Source of the DNA: Actinocrinis sp035650855
Lineage (GTDB): Bacteria > Actinomycetota > Actinomycetes > Streptomycetales > Catenulisporaceae
Length of the DNA stretch: 64,000 bases
Assembly: GCF_035650855.1 (NCBI RefSeq)
Contig: NZ_DASRGV010000315.1
Span: forward strand, 1 to 64,000
Reading direction: 5' to 3'
A program made the translations under genes and the position numbers. The notes beneath the pieces are model-generated. The model made no database searches and was not told where the DNA came from. It worked only from the letters and a program-made list of their open reading frames with translations. Positions 32,705 to 40,573 of the stretch are shown one piece after another; position 1 is the first letter of the stretch, and every line of letters begins with the position of its first letter.

Positions 32705-32971
32705 ATGCTCGATCGCATCGCCCGCTACGCCGCCGATCCCAACTACGCCGTCACGCGCACGGCCGCTGCTGTGCGCACCACTGACTCGACCGGCCTCGCC
32801 GTGGCCAACCACGCCGTCGCGAACCACGCCGTCGCGAACCACGCAGTGGCCAATCACGCGGTAGCCAACCACGCTGTCGCGAACCACGCAGTAGCCAACC
32901 ACGCCGTGGCGAACCACGCGGTAGCCAACCACGCGGTCGCCAATCACGCAGTGGCGAACCACGGCCGCTGA
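32705..32971 (+). CDS. VANHA-repeat peptide, putative RiPP precursor
   Basis: The 88-residue protein has a 33-residue N-terminal region (MLDRIARYAADPNYAVTRTA ...) followed by ten VANHA units, a last VANHG and Arg. A strong ribosome site (GGAGGGAG) stands about eight bases before the ATG; an earlier in-frame ATG at 32624 has none and would overlap the promoter. There is no Cys, no membrane segment and no signal peptide. The next gene is a RiPP-maturase radical SAM enzyme, so the N-terminal part is probably a leader and the repeats the modified core. The repeat (Ala-Asn-x-x-x) also recalls pentapeptide-repeat beta-helices with His at the centre. No named family is recognised. Confidence 0.8.
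   Translation: MLDRIARYAADPNYAVTRTAAAVRTTDSTGLAVANHAVANHAVANHAVANHAVANHAVANHAVANHAVANHAVANHAVANHAVANHGR
32801..32965 (+). repeat. Eleven 15-bp coding repeats (VANHA)
   Basis: Eleven units of GTN-GCN-AAY-CAC-GCN. The amino acids are almost invariant, but third codon positions vary (GTG/GTC/GTA, GCC/GCG, AAC/AAT, last Ala codon in four forms). Selection therefore keeps the peptide sequence, not the DNA repeat itself. Confidence 0.95.
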
Positions 32972-33075
32972 GCGCGGCCGAAAGATATATCAGAGCACTA
33001 CGGGGCGGCGGGGCCGGCGTATTCGCGTGCGCCGCCGCCTCGAGCGCCCCAGGCGCCCTGACCGAAAGCAGAGCC

Positions 33076-34956
33076 ATGCGCGTCGTCCTGATCAACATGC
33101 CGCTGACCTCGCTGCGCTTCCCTTCGTTCGCCCTGAGCCAGCTGGCCTCGGTGGTCCGCGAGGAACTCGGCGAGCGCTGCGAGGTCGAGGTCGTCTACGC
33201 CAACCACCTCTTCGCCCGCGAGCTCGGCGTCGACCGTTACGAACGCCTCGCCGACCCGCGCTACCACTCCACCGGCGTCGGCGAGTGGATCTTTCGCGGG
33301 GGCGCCTTCCCCGAGCTTCCGGACAACTCAGCGCCCTACCTCGCCCGGTACTTCGGCGGCGAACAGGGCGGCGAACTCGCCGCCACCGTCCGGCTGGCCG
33401 CCGGGCTCGCCCCCGATTTCTGCGCCCGGCTGGCCGAGCGGCTCGACCTGCGCGACGGCGACGTGCTCGGCCTCACCTCGATGTTCGCCCAGACGGCCGC
33501 GAGTATCGCGCTGTGCCGCGCCGTGAAGCGGCGCACCCCGGGCGTGATCACGATCATGGGCGGCGCGAACTGCGAGACGGTGATGGGAGCGGCGCTCGCG
33601 CGGGCCGAGGAGCAGCTCGACTTCGTCTTCTCCGGGCCCGCGCTGGTCTCGCTGCCGACCTTCCTCAAGCGGCTGCTCGACGACGGATCGACCGAGCGCT
33701 GCCACACCGTCCCCGGCGTGCTGAGCCGGCGCAACCACGACAACCCGGTGGCCAGGGCCCTGACCGGGCAGGAACGGCCGCTGGCCGACGTGATCGTGCC
33801 CGACTTCGCGGCCTTCCGCGCGGCCTTCGACGCGACCTTCCCCGACGGCGGCGCGCGCCCGGTGCTGTTCTTCGAGACCTCGCGCGGCTGCTGGTGGGGC
33901 GAGCGCGCCCACTGCACCTTCTGCGGGCTCAACGGCTCGGACATGGGCTTTCGCGAGATGCCCGCGCAGGCCGCGGTGCGCCAGTTCGAGCAGCTCTTCG
34001 AGTTCCACCCCTGGTGCACCTCGTTCCACTGCGTCGACAACATCATGCCGACCAGCTACCTGGAGACCGTGCTGCCCGCGCTCGACCCGCCGCCGGGCAC
34101 CGAGATCTTCTTCGAGATCAAGGTCGGCAAGCTCGGCCACGACGACCTCAAGACGATGGCCAACGCCGGAGTGACGCTGCTGCAGCCGGGCATCGAAGCG
34201 CTGTACACCCCGACGCTCAAGCTCATGCGCAAGGGCACCTCGAGCTTCCAGAATCTCGCCTTCCTCGCCGAGTGCAAGCAAGTAGGCATCCAGCCGTTGT
34301 GGAGCCTGCTGATCGGCTTCCCGAGGGAAGAAGAGGCCGTATACGACAAGTACCGCGCGGACCTGCCGCTGCTCGGCCACCTGCCACCGCCGATCGGCGT
34401 CTTCACCATCAGGTTCGACCGCTACAGCCCGTACTTCACCGGCGCCTCGGACTACGGGCTCGAACTCAAGCCGTTCGACTTCTACCGGATGACCTTCCCG
34501 TACCCAGAGCAGACCATCGCGGACCTCGCCTATTACTTCGACGACATGAGCGGGCAGGCGTATCAGGAGGCTTCGCTGCGCCGCCAGCCGGAGCTCCAGG
34601 CGCTCGCCGCCGCGTGGCGCGACGGGTGGTCGGACGGGACCGCTCCGGTGCTGCGGCTGGAGTTCGACGGCGAGCAGTGGTCGATCCTCGACACCCGGGG
34701 CGCGCAGCCGCGGCGCACGATCATCGGCATCGAAGAGGTCGAACTCCTGCACGCGATGGCCAAACCGGTGCGGCTGGACCGATTGCAGATCGAGGGCGAG
34801 CCGATCGACGAGGCGGTGCTCGACCGGCTGCGCGCGCTCGGCACGGTGTTCGAGGAGAACGGGCGGACCATGACGCTGGTCGAGAACGTCCTCGCGCCAC
34901 TGCGTGCCGAGGACTCCGATGCCGCGATACGCGAATCAGTAGGCGCCGATGCGTAG
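33076..34956 (+). CDS. B12-binding radical SAM protein, RiPP maturation C-methyltransferase type
   Basis: The 626-residue enzyme has an N-terminal cobalamin-binding-like Rossmann region (residues 1-230, ending VITIMGGANCE) and a radical SAM core. The cluster motif is CWWGERAHCTFCGLNG (Cys272, Cys280, Cys283), the C-x7-C-x2-C form with CWWG and FCGLNG that marks the RiPP maturation radical SAM family 1 (TIGR03975). A C-terminal domain of about 170 residues follows. Members are predicted to modify ribosomal peptides, often by C-methylation. The VANHA gene is 104 bases upstream, so the repeat peptide, perhaps its Val or His, is the likely substrate. The stop overlaps the thioesterase start. Confidence 0.88.
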   Translation: MRVVLINMPLTSLRFPSFALSQLASVVREELGERCEVEVVYANHLFARELGVDRYERLADPRYHSTGVGEWIFRGGAFPELPDNSAPYLARYFGGEQGGELAATVRLAAGLAPDFCARLAERLDLRDGDVLGLTSMFAQTAASIALCRAVKRRTPGVITIMGGANCETVMGAALARAEEQLDFVFSGPALVSLPTFLKRLLDDGSTERCHTVPGVLSRRNHDNPVARALTGQERPLADVIVPDFAAFRAAFDATFPDGGARPVLFFETSRGCWWGERAHCTFCGLNGSDMGFREMPAQAAVRQFEQLFEFHPWCTSFHCVDNIMPTSYLETVLPALDPPPGTEIFFEIKVGKLGHDDLKTMANAGVTLLQPGIEALYTPTLKLMRKGTSSFQNLAFLAECKQVGIQPLWSLLIGFPREEEAVYDKYRADLPLLGHLPPPIGVFTIRFDRYSPYFTGASDYGLELKPFDFYRMTFPYPEQTIADLAYYFDDMSGQAYQEASLRRQPELQALAAAWRDGWSDGTAPVLRLEFDGEQWSILDTRGAQPRRTIIGIEEVELLHAMAKPVRLDRLQIEGEPIDEAVLDRLRALGTVFEENGRTMTLVENVLAPLRAEDSDAAIRESVGADA

Positions 34957-35722
34957 GGTCGGCGCCGGCCTGTTCCGGCTCGCGGCAGGAGACGGCGGAC
35001 AGCCGGTCCGCGCGGTGTGCTTTCCGCACGCGGGCGGTTCGGCGAGCGCGTTCCACGCCTGGCCCGCGCTGCTCGAAGCAGCCGCCGACGTGTTGGCGCT
35101 GACCTTGCCCGGGCGCGGTATCCGGATCAGGGACGAACTGATCGCCGACCTGCCCGGGATCGCGCGGGCCGTGGCCGACGACCTCCAGGGCGGAAACCTG
35201 CTCGACCGGCCGTACGTCCTGTTCGGCCACAGCATGGGCGGCCTCGTCGCCTATGCGACCGCGTCGGAACTCGCCCGCCGAGGCCTGCCGCCCGCCACCG
35301 TCGTCGGTATCTCCGCGACCCCGGCGCCCTGGAGCGCGCAGTCCGCCGCGCCGGCGCAGCAGAGCGACGACGAACTGCTCGACCGGTTGCGGTCCTTCGA
35401 GGCCACGCCGGAAAGCACGCTCACCGGCAACGCGGCGCTCAGAGCCCTGCTGCCGGCGATCCGTGCTGACTTCGAAGCCTGCGACGGATACCGGCCCGCG
35501 CCGCGACCGCTCGACTCCCCGGTGCTCTGCTGGGCCGGGACGCGCGACCCGGTGGCGCCCGTGGAAACCGTGCGGGCGTGGAGCGAGGTGGCAGCCGCGG
35601 GCTTCGAGCTCGAACTGCTTGACGCGAGCCACTTCTACCTGGACGAGCACGGTTCGCGGATCATTCGCGGCCTGCTGGCCGGGCTTATCACCGCACCCGC
35701 CGCGACCCAGGAGTTCGCATGA
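34949..35722 (+). CDS. Thioesterase (NRPS/PKS type II)
   Basis: Alpha/beta hydrolase of 257 residues. VCFPHAGGSASAFHAW, the elbow GHSMGG with Ser95, the acid in AGTRDPVAP and His in ASHFYLDEHG form a complete catalytic set. It overlaps the radical SAM gene by eight bases and the PAS gene by four. In this operon it would hydrolyse or transfer the acyl group from the free-standing carrier protein encoded downstream. A lid region between residues 125 and 165 is somewhat short. A role in joining the carrier-bound unit to the peptide is possible but unproven. Confidence 0.88.
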   Translation: MRRVGAGLFRLAAGDGGQPVRAVCFPHAGGSASAFHAWPALLEAAADVLALTLPGRGIRIRDELIADLPGIARAVADDLQGGNLLDRPYVLFGHSMGGLVAYATASELARRGLPPATVVGISATPAPWSAQSAAPAQQSDDELLDRLRSFEATPESTLTGNAALRALLPAIRADFEACDGYRPAPRPLDSPVLCWAGTRDPVAPVETVRAWSEVAAAGFELELLDASHFYLDEHGSRIIRGLLAGLITAPAATQEFA

Positions 35723-36642
35723 CCGTAGACAGCGCGGAGCTCGAACGGCTCGAGGACCTGTTCGAGAACGCCTCCGTGGGCTTCGCCTTGACCGACCCGG
35801 CCGGGAACCTGCTGCGCCGCAATCGCGCCTTCGGGCTGCTGACGGGCAGCGGTCCGCGCGACGCCGGCGGGAGCCCTCCCCCGCTGGCGCACTACTTCGC
35901 ACGCCCGGATCTGCCGGGCTGGCTGATCGGCATGCTGACGCAGGACCAGCCGGTGGCGGACGAACCCGCGGTCCTCAACGGCCTGGACGGACGGCAGCGG
36001 CAGGTGATCGTCGACGCCACCGGGCGCACCGGCGCGGACGGCCGGCTCGAAGCCGTCAGATGGGTGCTGCGGCCACGGCTCGACGGCGCGACGCCCTCGC
36101 TCGACGACGGCGAGAACGACGCCGTGCGCTGGGCGCGCGCGGTGAGCCCGGCATCAGACCTCCGCGTGGAGTTGCCGAGCCTGTCCGAGTCCGAATCCGA
36201 GGCCCGGCTGCGTGAGCTGGAGGACTTCTTCCAGAACGTGCCCGCCGCGATCCATCTGATCGGCATGCGCGGGATCGTCTTGCGGGCCAACCGGCTCGAC
36301 CTGGCGGTCGCCGGCCACAGCGCCGACCCGGAGCGCTACCTCGGCCACCACGTCAAGCCGTACTACGCGGACCAGACCGTACTGGAGGACCTGTTCGGCT
36401 TCTGGGACAAGGGAAATCCCATCGTGAACTTCCGCTCCAGGCTGGTCGGCGCCTCCGGTGCCGCCCTCGGCGTGGTGATCTTCTCCAACTCGCGCATCGT
36501 CGACGGCCGGTTCCGCAACACCCGCTGCGTGGTGTTCCCCGACCCCGACCAGAGCGCCCCGCCCACCGCAACCCGCAGGTTCCGCTGGCCGGCCGCGCCG
36601 CTGTTCGCGGGCGCCGCCGCCGCTCCCGTCCGGAAGGGATGA
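35719..36642 (+). CDS. Double PAS-domain protein without output domain
   Basis: The 307-residue protein contains two PAS-like domains: residues 5-115 (LFENASVGFALTDPAGNLL) and residues 165-290 (FFQNVPAAIHLIGMRGIVL ... YLGHHVKPYYADQ). The second resembles the PAS unit found in front of histidine kinases, but no kinase, phosphatase, HTH or cyclase region follows; the protein ends in a short Pro/Ala-rich tail. Both neighbours overlap it, so it is an integral part of the operon. It could be a flavin or haem redox sensor, or a PAS fold reused as a binding or catalytic protein. Function unknown. Confidence 0.75.
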   Translation: MTVDSAELERLEDLFENASVGFALTDPAGNLLRRNRAFGLLTGSGPRDAGGSPPPLAHYFARPDLPGWLIGMLTQDQPVADEPAVLNGLDGRQRQVIVDATGRTGADGRLEAVRWVLRPRLDGATPSLDDGENDAVRWARAVSPASDLRVELPSLSESESEARLRELEDFFQNVPAAIHLIGMRGIVLRANRLDLAVAGHSADPERYLGHHVKPYYADQTVLEDLFGFWDKGNPIVNFRSRLVGASGAALGVVIFSNSRIVDGRFRNTRCVVFPDPDQSAPPTATRRFRWPAAPLFAGAAAAPVRKG

Positions 36643-36644
36643 GG

Positions 36645-37328
36645 ATGACCACCGCCACCTCACGGCCCACCAGTGCGCGCTCCGCGGACTCCTGGGGCGT
36701 CACGCTGGACTACATCCTGGGCAAGAAGCGCGCCGAGGAGGCACTCGGCTTCCTGATCGCCTGCGGCGGCGCGCTCGAAGCGGCCGCGAGCCACGTCGAG
36801 GCGGTGCAGAGCGTGCTGGCGCTCAGCGTCCCGTACTTGGCGGACTGGGCCGGCGCGGACTTCGAGCCGGCGCCCGGCCTGGCGCGGGACCCGGTGCGGC
36901 GCAGCCGGACCGTGGCGGACTGCGCGCCCGAACTGCTTGAGCCGCTCGCCGCCGCGCTGGCCGAGCGGACTCGCAGCGCGTCGCCCGCCGATCAGGCGAC
37001 GCTGCTGCTGACCGCGGAGAGCGGGGAACTGCACGGCGTCGCCGCGGACCCTGGCAGCGGTGAGCCCGTCGCCACGAAAACGGATCCGCAGCTCGCCGGC
37101 ATGGCGGCCACAGCAGGGGTCGCGTCCGCGCTCGCGGTGCCGCTGCGCCGATTCGACCGGCAACTGGGAACCCTGATACTGCTGCGCGCGGCCAACCGCC
37201 CGGACGCGCAATTCGAGGCCGGCCCCGTCGAGTTGGCGGTGGAGGTCGCGCGGCGGCTGTCCTGGGTCACCGACGCGTTCGCCGCACGCGCCGCCGGGCC
37301 GGCCGCTGCTTCTCTCGTCTCGGGGTGA
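36645..37328 (+). CDS. GAF-domain-like protein without output domain
   Basis: The 227 residues form one GAF-like domain. Residues 30-80 (LGFLIACGGALEAAASHVE, then YLADWAGADFEP) match the GAF unit usually seen in PAS-GAF-PP2C regulators, and the end (VPLRRFDRQLGTLILLRA ... FEAGPVELAVEVARRLSW) completes the fold. No PP2C or kinase follows. Two ATGs are possible; the one at 36645 is preferred because GGAAGGG stands six bases before it, while the one at 36639 abuts it. Together with the PAS gene it looks like a signalling module split off from its effector. Function unknown. Confidence 0.7.
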   Translation: MTTATSRPTSARSADSWGVTLDYILGKKRAEEALGFLIACGGALEAAASHVEAVQSVLALSVPYLADWAGADFEPAPGLARDPVRRSRTVADCAPELLEPLAAALAERTRSASPADQATLLLTAESGELHGVAADPGSGEPVATKTDPQLAGMAATAGVASALAVPLRRFDRQLGTLILLRAANRPDAQFEAGPVELAVEVARRLSWVTDAFAARAAGPAAASLVSG

Positions 37329-37332
37329 GTCC

Positions 37333-38562
37333 ATGGGCAGTGCGGCCCTCGACGCTCTTAGGCGCCTCGATCCGGACGGTCTGATCGACTTCGGTGCCGA
37401 GCAGTTCCAGACCGATCCATGGCCGGTCTACCGCGAACTGCGGCGCAGCGACCCGGTGCACTGGATCGCCGCGAACCGCATGTTCTTCGTCCTGAAATAC
37501 GAGGACGTCGCGCACGCCCTCACCGATGACCGGTTGGCGACGGACTTCCCGGTGCGCGCGAGCCGCCGGATCTTCGGGTCGACGATGCTGGACGCGGACG
37601 GCGCCGGGCACCGCGCGCTGCGGCAGGGCTTCGGCGCCCTGTTCAGCGCCAAGGCCGTCGGCGGCTACGGCGCGCAACTCATCGCCGAAGCCGTCGAGGC
37701 GACCCTCGCGCCGCTTGCCGGCTGCACGAACATCGACTTCGCGCAGCACGTCGCCGCGCGGCTGCCCTACGAGGTGACCACCCGGCTGCTCGGCGTCCCG
37801 CCCCAGGACGGCCCCTGGCTGCGCGAGCACGTGCGCGCCGTGGCTCGGGGACTCGACTTCCCTGGCGGCCCACTCTCTGAGGCACAGGCCGCGGAATCAG
37901 TCCTTTGCGATTATCTCCGGGACGCGGCGCGGCACAGTACGCGCGCGGCAGGCTCCGCCGTGCCGAGTCTGCTTGACCTGCTCGTACGACGCGCCGGCTC
38001 ACCGGACGACCCGCGATTCGGCGGAACGGCGGTGCTCTTCCTGCTGGCCGGCACCGAAACCAGCGAGGCGGCGCTGTGCACGATGATGCTGGCGCTGCTC
38101 TCGCAGCCCGGTCCGGACACGGTTGTCGACTGGTCGGACGGCGATGCCGTGGCGGCGGGAATCCGGGAGGCGCTGCGCTGGGAGCCGCCCACTCAGAGCA
38201 TCCTGCGATACGCGACGGACGACCTGACGATCCGCGGCGTGCACATTCCGCGGCGCAGCGCCGTGCTGCTCTCGCTGGCCTCGGCGAACCGCGACGAAGA
38301 GGTCTTCGACGAGCCGGACCGCTGGTGGCCCGCACGTCCCGCGCGCCGTTCGCTGACCTTCGGCGCCGGCCCGCACACCTGCCTCGGCATCCATCTGGCC
38401 TATGCCGAGTTCGAGGCTCTCGCCGCCGCGCTGGGGCGGCGCTTCACCGACATCGCCCTGGACGGGCCGGCTGCGCCGCTGCGCGGCCACGGCTTCAGGC
38501 GGCCGGTGCGGCTCGACCTGCGCTGGCGGCAACGCCGCCGACAAGGAGGACCAAGATCGTGA
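37333..38562 (+). CDS. Cytochrome P450
   Basis: Soluble actinobacterial P450 of 409 residues. The haem-binding loop FGAGPHTCLGIHLA carries Cys350, the ExxR pair is EALRWEPP, and the I-helix has AGTETSEAAL with the oxygen-activating Thr. It starts four bases after the GAF gene and its stop overlaps the carrier gene. P450s placed directly before a carrier protein and adenylation enzyme often beta-hydroxylate a carrier-bound amino acid. That fits here; peptide-directed oxidation or crosslinking is the alternative. Redox partners are not encoded nearby. Confidence 0.92.
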   Translation: MGSAALDALRRLDPDGLIDFGAEQFQTDPWPVYRELRRSDPVHWIAANRMFFVLKYEDVAHALTDDRLATDFPVRASRRIFGSTMLDADGAGHRALRQGFGALFSAKAVGGYGAQLIAEAVEATLAPLAGCTNIDFAQHVAARLPYEVTTRLLGVPPQDGPWLREHVRAVARGLDFPGGPLSEAQAAESVLCDYLRDAARHSTRAAGSAVPSLLDLLVRRAGSPDDPRFGGTAVLFLLAGTETSEAALCTMMLALLSQPGPDTVVDWSDGDAVAAGIREALRWEPPTQSILRYATDDLTIRGVHIPRRSAVLLSLASANRDEEVFDEPDRWWPARPARRSLTFGAGPHTCLGIHLAYAEFEALAAALGRRFTDIALDGPAAPLRGHGFRRPVRLDLRWRQRRRQGGPRS

Positions 38563-38888
38563 CGGACAGCACAGTGTCTACCAAGGCAGCGTCGCACGAC
38601 ACAGCATCAAACATCACCGCGCCCACCGCACCGCCGTCCGACGGGCGCATCGAGCAGCTGCGCGAGTGGCTGGAGCAGCGGTACCCGGACGCGGAACTCG
38701 ACGAGGACAGCGACCTGACCGACGGGGTCGTCGAGGACTCACTCGCTTTTGTGGAACTGCTCGTCCTCGTGGAGGACCTGCGGGGCACGCCGATCCCGGC
38801 GGCGGACGTCGACCTGGAGAACTTCCGCACGCTGCGCATCATCGCCGCCCGGTTCTTCGACGCGGCGGCCGCGGGAGACGGCCAGTGA
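38559..38888 (+). CDS. Stand-alone acyl/peptidyl carrier protein
   Basis: The 109-residue protein has a disordered Thr/Ser/Ala-rich N terminus (about 27 residues) and one carrier domain. The attachment site is VEDSLAFVEL with Ser61; helices before (IEQLREWLEQRYPDAEL) and after are typical. A GTG start is supported by AAGGAGG and overlap with the P450 stop. The domain resembles D-alanyl carrier and short ACPs more than NRPS PCPs. It should be loaded by the adenylating enzyme next to it, whose gene overlaps by four bases. Confidence 0.85.
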   Translation: MTDSTVSTKAASHDTASNITAPTAPPSDGRIEQLREWLEQRYPDAELDEDSDLTDGVVEDSLAFVELLVLVEDLRGTPIPAADVDLENFRTLRIIAARFFDAAAAGDGQ

Positions 38889-40573
38889 GCGCGTTCACGC
38901 TCGCGGCCGGCGCTCGCCCCGCCACCGCCTCCTCCCCCGCCCTCGCGGACGGCGCGCGCGCTTGGCAGCCGGGATACCCGCGGGAATGGGAGCCGGTGCT
39001 CGTCGGGAGATTCCTGCTGCGCCACGCGCGATCGCGGCCCGATGCCACCGCGATCATCTCGCACGGCGTCAGTCATACCTACGCAGAACTCGAACATTCC
39101 GCCACGCGGTGGCGCGAGCGCCTGGCTGCCCTGGGCCTGCGACACGGCGACGCGGTCGCGGCGCTGATGGAGCCGGGATTCGAGTCGGTCAGCCTGCTGA
39201 TCGCGTGCGGCGAGCTTGGCTGTGTCTTCGTCCCCTTCAACGCGGACCTGCCCGAGGCCCGCGTAGTGGGTATCTGCCGCCAGATCGACGCGAAGCTGCT
39301 GGTGCTCGGCCCAGGGGCGCAACTGCGCGCAGAGCGTGCAGCGCGCATCACGGACCGGTGGGCGGTGACCCAGGGCTCGGATGCAGAGACTCACGGCGGG
39401 CCGGTCGCCGGTCCCGGGCCGCACCGCAAGGTGCTGGAAAGCGACATCGCGTACATCATCTTCACCTCCGGAAGCACCGGCACGCCCAAAGGCGTGGTGA
39501 TGAGCCATCGCGCCGCCGTCGTGGCCTTCCGCGCCATCGCAGCAGCCTGCGACGTGCGCGGCCGGCTCGGCTCGGTCGCTCCGCTCGGCTTCGACCTGAG
39601 CCTGCTCGACACGGCAGCCGCCCTCGGCGTCGGCGCCACGATCGTCTACGTCCCGCGTCAGGTCGCGTTGCATCCCCGTCGCCTGTTTGACGAGCTGGCC
39701 GCGCAGCGCATCCGGCAGATGCACAGCGTGCCCACCCTCTGGTCGATGATGCTCAAGCACTGCGGCGATCGGCTCGGCGAGCTCAGGGACCTGCAACGCA
39801 TCGTCGTCGGCGGCGAGGAGCTGACCGTCGCGACCGTCAACGCGTTGCGCGCGCGGCTACCGGCTCTCGAAGTCGTGAACCTCTACGGGCAGACCGAGTC
39901 GATCTGCTGCGCGTTCTATCCGGTGCCCAATCCGGTGCCGGCGGGCTGGGCGTCGATCCCGATCGGGACAGCGTATCCGGGTGCTGAGATGCTGCTTTTC
40001 GACGAGCGCGGCGACCGGGTGACGGCCGAGGGAGCGCCCGGCGAGATCTACTTGCGCGCGGCGAGCATGTTCCAGGGGTACTGGCGCGATGCCGAGACGA
40101 CCGGCCGGGTCCTGGTGCCCGATCCGGAACGGCCGGACTCCGGCGAGCGGCTGCTGCGAACCGGCGATCTGGCCGTCCTCGGCCCCGGCGGGCTCGCGTT
40201 CGCCGGCCGCCTCGACCACCAGGTGCAGGTCCACGGCAACCGGGTGGAGCTCGAGGAGATCGAACGCTGTCTCGCCCGCGCGCACGGCGTGCGCGTCGCA
40301 GGGGTCACCGACGTGCGCGAGGGAGACAGCCATTTGATCGTCGCCTTCGTCGTCGTGGACGACCCCGGCGCCGCCGACTCGGCGGGGCTGCGCGAGCACT
40401 GCCGCGCGGATCTGCCGCCGTACATGGTGCCCGCGCGGTTCGTCTTCGCCGAGGCGCTTCCCGAGTCCGCGTCCGGGAAGGTGGACCGAAAGGCGCTCGG
40501 CACGTTGTGGTCGACACACACTCACGGGCCGACGCGTTCTGCTGACGATCGCACCGTGCCGGTGGCCCGATGA
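38885..40573 (+). CDS. Stand-alone AMP-forming adenylation enzyme
   Basis: Adenylation enzyme of 562 residues that activates an acid or amino acid and loads the neighbouring carrier. Motifs: YIIFTSGSTGTPKGVVMSH (A3), NLYGQTESICC (A5), LLRTGDLAVLGPGGL (A7), GRLDHQVQVHGNRVELEE (A8) and SASGKVDRKALG with the catalytic Lys. An Asp occupies the alpha-amino-binding position (FDLSLLD), favouring an amino acid. The pocket read by hand, D-L-L-H-V-G-L-C-C-K, matches no code I know. The GTG start overlaps the carrier stop and the stop overlaps the next gene. No condensation domain is found in the window. Confidence 0.9.
   Translation: MSAFTLAAGARPATASSPALADGARAWQPGYPREWEPVLVGRFLLRHARSRPDATAIISHGVSHTYAELEHSATRWRERLAALGLRHGDAVAALMEPGFESVSLLIACGELGCVFVPFNADLPEARVVGICRQIDAKLLVLGPGAQLRAERAARITDRWAVTQGSDAETHGGPVAGPGPHRKVLESDIAYIIFTSGSTGTPKGVVMSHRAAVVAFRAIAAACDVRGRLGSVAPLGFDLSLLDTAAALGVGATIVYVPRQVALHPRRLFDELAAQRIRQMHSVPTLWSMMLKHCGDRLGELRDLQRIVVGGEELTVATVNALRARLPALEVVNLYGQTESICCAFYPVPNPVPAGWASIPIGTAYPGAEMLLFDERGDRVTAEGAPGEIYLRAASMFQGYWRDAETTGRVLVPDPERPDSGERLLRTGDLAVLGPGGLAFAGRLDHQVQVHGNRVELEEIERCLARAHGVRVAGVTDVREGDSHLIVAFVVVDDPGAADSAGLREHCRADLPPYMVPARFVFAEALPESASGKVDRKALGTLWSTHTHGPTRSADDRTVPVAR

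Noticed and set aside
32801..32965. VANHA DNA repeats as a CRISPR or minisatellite
   Set aside because: There are no spacers, the period is 15 bases in frame, and variation is at silent positions; it is a coding repeat.
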